From NCBI GenBank assembly GCA_027490195.1, contig JAIXYN010000029.1, forward strand, positions 1-51,794: a stretch of DNA of 51,794 nt, written 5' to 3'. A model generated the notes under the pieces. It saw only the letters and a program-made list of their open reading frames with translations, did no database searches and was not told the origin of the DNA. Both the position numbers and the translations under genes were made by a program. How positions within the stretch are numbered: position 1 is the stretch's first letter; every line of letters begins with the position of its first letter. This stretch comes from Verrucomicrobiaceae bacterium (GTDB taxonomy: Bacteria > Verrucomicrobiota > Verrucomicrobiia > Verrucomicrobiales > Verrucomicrobiaceae). This document shows positions 48,155 through 51,794 of the stretch, one piece after another.

Positions 48155-48460
48155 TCAGCCTAGAGGCTTGTGCGTCTCGATGTGTTTGGCGGTGCTGAGC
48201 TTGGTCCAGAGCCATTTGCAGCAATGCGGACAACGCTCATACCGTTCATCGCCGAAGTTGATGGCCAGCATGGAAGGCTCGAAGTCGGTGGCGCACTCTG
48301 GACAGTGCTGGATGCCATACATCAAACGCAGGGGCAGAACCTGACCAAAGATCAGGTACGCGAACCAAGCCACTGAGCCCACCCAAAGAGCCCCCAGCCA
48401 CAATCCCACAATCCAGAGCAAGTAGAAGCGCCTCTCTCCACCCACCGCAGCCCGTCCCAC
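48155..48460 (-). CDS. Small membrane protein with zinc-ribbon-like Cys pairs, 101 aa
   Basis: From GTG 48460 the product has a hydrophobic stretch FYLLWIVGLWLGALWVGSVAWFAYLIF (in parts), probably one or two spans. A small domain with CPEC and CPHC pairs spaced 23 residues apart follows, likely a zinc ribbon. The tail is short and basic (STAKHIETHKPLG). No ATG precedes the hydrophobic part in frame, so a GTG start is used. It follows no partner directly; the 207-aa membrane gene lies 81 bases further on the same strand. Confidence 0.5.
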   Translation of the reverse strand: MGRAAVGGERRFYLLWIVGLWLGALWVGSVAWFAYLIFGQVLPLRLMYGIQHCPECATDFEPSMLAINFGDERYERCPHCCKWLWTKLSTAKHIETHKPLG

Positions 48461-48511
48461 CGCATTCCGGCATTCGACAGCGCCAGAAATGCATGCTAAA
48501 CACCACGCCCC

Positions 48512-49324
48512 ATGTCAGCCCCTACCAACCGTCTCGACGCCCGTTTTGCCCAGCTTCGCACTCAGAAGAAAAAGGCATTCGTAGCCTATGTCTGCGCGGG
48601 TGATCCAACCCTGGACGCCACCATCGACATCGTTCTGGCCCTGGAGCGGGCGGGAGCGGATGTGGTGGAACTGGGCGTGCCCTTCTCCGACCCGCTGGCC
48701 GATGGCGTGGTCAATCAACTGGCGGCGGACCGGGCGCTGAAGGCCGGAGCCAGCACACCCAAGGTGCTGGAGATGATCAAGAAGCTGCGCACGCAGTCCC
48801 AGGTGCCGCTGGTGCTCTTCACCTACCTCAACCCCGTCTATACCTACGGCTACGAGCGCTTCCACATCGACGCCGCTACCGCCGGGGCCGATGGCGTGCT
48901 GGTGCTGGACCTGCCGCCGGATGAACTCTCGCAGAATCCTGAGCTCAAGCCCACGCCGGAGCTGCGCCACATCCAGCTCATCGCCCCGACATCTTCGACT
49001 GAACGCATCACCAGCATCGCCAAAAGCGCTGAAGGTTTCGTCTATTACGTGAGCCGCCTCGGCGTCACCGGCGCGCAGGTGGAAGTCGCCTCCGGCATCG
49101 CCGAGCAGGTGGCCATCATCCAGGCCGCCACGGACGTGCCGGTCTGCGTGGGATTTGGCGTCTCCAACCCCGCCCAAGCCGCCGAGATCGCCAGCAAAGC
49201 CGATGGCGTCGTGGTCGGCAGCGCCATCGTCAAGTTGATTGAACAAAACGGTGCCAGCCCCGATTGCGCCGCGAAGGTGGAAGCCTTCGTGAAGCCGCTG
49301 GTGGATGCGGTGAAGGCGCTGTAG
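48512..49324 (+). CDS. trpA: Tryptophan synthase alpha subunit
   Basis: The 270-residue TIM-barrel subunit splits indole-glycerol phosphate and passes indole to TrpB. The catalytic Glu is in VVELGVPFSDPLADG, which also supplies the Asp. AYVCAGDPTLDATIDIVL, VLFTYLNPVYTYG, GVLVLDLPPDE, YYVSRLGVTGA and VGFGVSNPAQA complete the pattern. Length is standard. trpB is not beside it in this window, so the trp genes appear to be dispersed. Confidence 0.95.
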   Translation: MSAPTNRLDARFAQLRTQKKKAFVAYVCAGDPTLDATIDIVLALERAGADVVELGVPFSDPLADGVVNQLAADRALKAGASTPKVLEMIKKLRTQSQVPLVLFTYLNPVYTYGYERFHIDAATAGADGVLVLDLPPDELSQNPELKPTPELRHIQLIAPTSSTERITSIAKSAEGFVYYVSRLGVTGAQVEVASGIAEQVAIIQAATDVPVCVGFGVSNPAQAAEIASKADGVVVGSAIVKLIEQNGASPDCAAKVEAFVKPLVDAVKAL

Positions 49325-49408
49325 GCTCTTGATGAGCAAGCTGCCCGATGTCATTCCCTTGGATGTCCCCAGTTGCGGGCTGACATCACCGCCGTATCAT
49401 GCGTTCTC

Positions 49409-50764
49409 ATGTCGCACCCCGCCACGACCCTGTCCGAGGCCACAGTCAATTGCTCGCCCCGTCCGTTGACCGACGGTGCGATCGCGGACTTCTGGGTGGA
49501 GACATCGGAAGCACGCGATCACCTGACCTGCTTCCGCTCCAATATCCTTGCCCTGTTGGAGCAGCCTGTGGCCCAGCGGATTCTCGTCTTCGGTCACCGG
49601 GGCTGCGGCAAGAGCACGGAGTTGAACAAGCTCATCTCCGAGCTGGGTCCTGAATGGCTGCCGGTGACACTCCTGGCAGGACATTTCCTCCCGGTCAGTG
49701 GCAATCAGGCCGCAGATGTCCTCCTCGCCGCCTGCACACGCATGATCGAGGTGGCCCAGGACAAGGGGCTGGCCTTGAACGAAAAGGCCTTGAGTCCCGT
49801 CATTGAGTTTTTCAACGAAACGACCACCACCCAGCACGAGACGCGCAGCGCGGATATGGAGGTCGGTGCGGGAGTCAATACCTCCGCCAGCCTGCTTGAG
49901 AAACTGCTCGGCCTTTCGGCCAAGTTCACGAGCGCACTGAAGTTCGGCTCTCGCACAGATACCAGCACCGTGAGCAAAGTGCGCCAGCGCAAGGGCGAAC
50001 TCATGGCCAGTGTCAATGCCCTTGCCCTGTCCATGGAGATGGCATGGCGCAGCAAGACGGAAAACCCCAATGCGCGCGTGCTGCTGGTCATCGAGGACCT
50101 CGACAAGCTCGGCCTCGCCGATGCGCGCCAGATCTTCGTCAATGACGGTCGTCTTCTCGGCGACATCGCGGTGCGCGCCATCTACACGGTGCCCGTCTTC
50201 ACCTTCCATTCGCCTGAGGCCAGTTCGATCAAGTCCTACTTCGACCACACCATCGGCCTGCCGATGATCAAGACCTACACCCGGCATGGCAAGCCCTGCG
50301 AGGAAGGCCGCAGCATCCTCCGCGCCATCATTCGCCGCCGCGTGGCGGAGGGCGTGCTGCCCAATGATGCCATGGAACTCCTCATCGAGCGCACGGGAGG
50401 CGTGCTGCGAGACATCTTTGACGCCATCCAGTCCTGCGCCCAGTTCCTGCCCGTGCAGAAGTCGAAGGTCATCGACAGGGAAAGCATCAAGGCCGCGCTC
50501 AATCGCATGGTCGCCACCATCGGGCTCCAGATCGGCTACCCTCCAGAGGAGAAAAAGTCGCCGAAGCCGCTACAGCAACGCCTCGCTCATATTGCCCAGG
50601 CGCAGGCTGAGGGAAGAGAGGTCGCCACGGAGCCGGACCCGGACCTGCAATACCTGCTCATGAGCGGTGCCCTCATCGAATACAACGGGGACCGCTGGCT
50701 CGGCGTCCATCCTCTTGCCAAGGACTACCTAACGGAGCTGGGGCTTTATGCCGGAGACCACTGA
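49409..50764 (+). CDS. P-loop ATPase (AAA/STAND-like) of an ATPase-TPR pair
   Basis: The 451-residue protein has Walker A FGHRGCGKSTEL (about residues 61-72) and Walker B RVLLVIEDLDK (about 222-232). A helical and winged-helix-like C-terminal half follows (LLIERTGGVLRDIFDAIQSC, LQYLLMSGALIEYNGDRWLGVHPL). The arrangement fits AAA+/STAND regulators that sense a signal and switch with ATP. A stretch without clear structure (FFNETTTTQHETRSADMEVG) lies between. I start at ATG 49409; the frame is open from 49373. Its stop lies 17 bases inside the next gene, a TPR protein, so they are translated together. A role in phage defence or stress is an inference from architecture only. Confidence 0.75.
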   Translation: MSHPATTLSEATVNCSPRPLTDGAIADFWVETSEARDHLTCFRSNILALLEQPVAQRILVFGHRGCGKSTELNKLISELGPEWLPVTLLAGHFLPVSGNQAADVLLAACTRMIEVAQDKGLALNEKALSPVIEFFNETTTTQHETRSADMEVGAGVNTSASLLEKLLGLSAKFTSALKFGSRTDTSTVSKVRQRKGELMASVNALALSMEMAWRSKTENPNARVLLVIEDLDKLGLADARQIFVNDGRLLGDIAVRAIYTVPVFTFHSPEASSIKSYFDHTIGLPMIKTYTRHGKPCEEGRSILRAIIRRRVAEGVLPNDAMELLIERTGGVLRDIFDAIQSCAQFLPVQKSKVIDRESIKAALNRMVATIGLQIGYPPEEKKSPKPLQQRLAHIAQAQAEGREVATEPDPDLQYLLMSGALIEYNGDRWLGVHPLAKDYLTELGLYAGDH

Positions 50765-51794
50765 GAACGACCTGCGCCACGAGCTGGCGCAGTTCCTTGA
50801 GCAGTCCCGCAGCGGTCTCGCGCTGCTGCGCTACCATTCCTTCCACGCGTTTGAAGACCTGTGGAGACACCTGCCCAGCACCCGCCCCATCATCATCGAG
50901 CGCTACCAGCCCCGTGCGCAGGATGAGCGCGCCTCCGCCTGGCAGCTCGTCGAGCGCTGCCGGGAGCATGCACGGCAGTCCCAGCCCGTCATCTTCCTCT
51001 GCCCGGCTCCCGATGTGGAGGCACTGGCCGACGTGGCAGTCCAGGCCACCTTCTGGAAGGAGATGAACGCTTGCCGCGAGGCCCTCGGAGCCATCCCGGC
51101 CACCCTCATCCTCACCCTGGACGACGCCCAGACGCCCGCCTGCTTCCATCATGCCAAGGACCTCGTCTCCTGGTGCTCGCCGAAGTTCGAATCGCCCACC
51201 CGTGCTTCTTTGCCGGTGGACAGTGAATTCGAACGCTCCCACCAGCCCCAGCGCGGCCATGATCTCCGCGAACCCGCCTCCCATTCCCTCCAGTGGCGCA
51301 CCCTCCATCCGCTCCTTCTCGGAGAACTGGAAAGCGGCCAGCCCCTCTCGGCAGAGGCCGTCAACCGGCTCCTGCTCCCACTGATGCGCCACGCGCTCGA
51401 TACCGGGGCCGTCACCGCAGCGGCCAGCCTACTGGAGATGGGAGATCGTGTCTCTTTTGCCAGCGAGCGCGACCGCAGTGTTTGGCTGGAAATGAAAGGC
51501 GACCTCGCCGTGGCTCAGGGCGATCTGGCCGGGGCCCTGCGCTCTTTTTCCGAGAGCAAGTCCATCGCCGAACGCCTCGCCGCCAGCGACCCCGCCAATG
51601 CCGCGTGGCAGCGCGACCTCTCCGTCTCGCTGGAGAAACTCGGCGAACTCGCTGTGGCTCAGGGCGATCTGGCCGGGGCCTTGCGCTCTTTCTCCGAGAG
51701 CAAGTCCATCGCCGAACGCCTCGCCGCCAGCGACCCCGCCAATGCCGCGTGGCAGCGCGACCTCTCCGTCTCGCTCAACAAACTCGGCGACCTC
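50748..51794 (+). CDS. TPR-repeat protein, partial (runs off the window)
   Basis: ATG 50748 overlaps the ATPase stop by 17 bases, and the frame stays open for 349 codons to the edge. The first 150 residues form an unidentified domain (ELAQFLEQSRSGLALLRYH, PIIIERYQPRAQDERASAW, LILTLDDAQTPACFHHAKDL). A helical region follows. From about residue 253, near-identical 48-residue tetratricopeptide units begin (LAVAQGDLAGALRSFSESKS, IAERLAASDPANAAWQRDL). Two full units and the start of a third are visible; more must follow. TPR arrays bind protein ligands, so this is likely the sensor or scaffold for the ATPase. Confidence 0.8.
   Translation, partial: MPETTENDLRHELAQFLEQSRSGLALLRYHSFHAFEDLWRHLPSTRPIIIERYQPRAQDERASAWQLVERCREHARQSQPVIFLCPAPDVEALADVAVQATFWKEMNACREALGAIPATLILTLDDAQTPACFHHAKDLVSWCSPKFESPTRASLPVDSEFERSHQPQRGHDLREPASHSLQWRTLHPLLLGELESGQPLSAEAVNRLLLPLMRHALDTGAVTAAASLLEMGDRVSFASERDRSVWLEMKGDLAVAQGDLAGALRSFSESKSIAERLAASDPANAAWQRDLSVSLEKLGELAVAQGDLAGALRSFSESKSIAERLAASDPANAAWQRDLSVSLNKLGDL
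51504..51791 (+). repeat. 144-bp in-frame tandem repeats encoding TPR units
   Basis: The units 51504-51647 and 51648-51791 differ at only about 7 of 144 bases, and a third copy begins at 51792. Such DNA-level identity, beyond what protein conservation requires, indicates recent duplication or gene conversion. Confidence 0.85.

Overview
The window is chromosomal DNA of a GC-rich, diderm bacterium. The best fit is a Verrucomicrobiota member of the Verrucomicrobiaceae/Prosthecobacter type. This is an inference from gene content: a secreted ThuA-like protein, a BatA/VWA protein, an hldD gene implying lipopolysaccharide heptose, several secreted or lipid-anchored proteins, and many short palindromic intergenic repeats. 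No rRNA is present, so placement below phylum is not proven.

Layout. 1-9.3 kb: the tail of an unidentified gene, two dispersed repeats, a divergent pair of secreted proteins around an AT-rich control region, ribF, a ThuA-like protein, two tandem CNNM/CorC-type membrane proteins, rdgB, a lipoprotein with a phosphodiester-glycosidase domain, and an orphan SUKH-3 immunity-type gene. 9.6-22.8 kb (all minus strand): the classical transcription/translation cluster tRNA-Thr, tuf, tRNA-Trp, secE, nusG, rplK, rplA, rplJ, rplL, rpoB, rpoC. It has a recognisable promoter in front of tRNA-Thr and a strong terminator after rpoC. 23.2-30.8 kb: a VWA protein, a 2 kb non-coding stretch built of mirrored palindromic repeats, a tiny lipoprotein, miaA and aroB (overlapping), and a BatA-like VWA membrane protein. 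31.1-33.4 kb: a two-gene, translationally coupled operon of a TIR-domain protein and a SLOG-fold protein. This is a predicted NAD-nucleotide signalling defence system and the most interesting locus here. 33.8-40.4 kb: smc, two small hypotheticals and an enolase-superfamily enzyme. 40.6-45.4 kb (minus): a 2-oxo acid dehydrogenase E1alpha-E1beta-E2 operon followed by 5-formyltetrahydrofolate cyclo-ligase and prmC. 45.7-51.8 kb: a hypothetical, hldD, two small membrane proteins, trpA, then a P-loop ATPase overlapping a TPR-repeat protein that runs off the window. That pair is a second candidate conflict module.

Housekeeping genes (rpo/ribosomal, ribF, miaA, aroB, smc, prmC, trpA, hldD) are interspersed with accessory genes (SUKH-3, TIR/SLOG, ATPase/TPR). 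Accessory genes tend to sit beside AT-richer spacers or repeats. At least five kinds of dispersed intergenic repeat recur in the window, several of them perfect or near-perfect inverted copies of each other.
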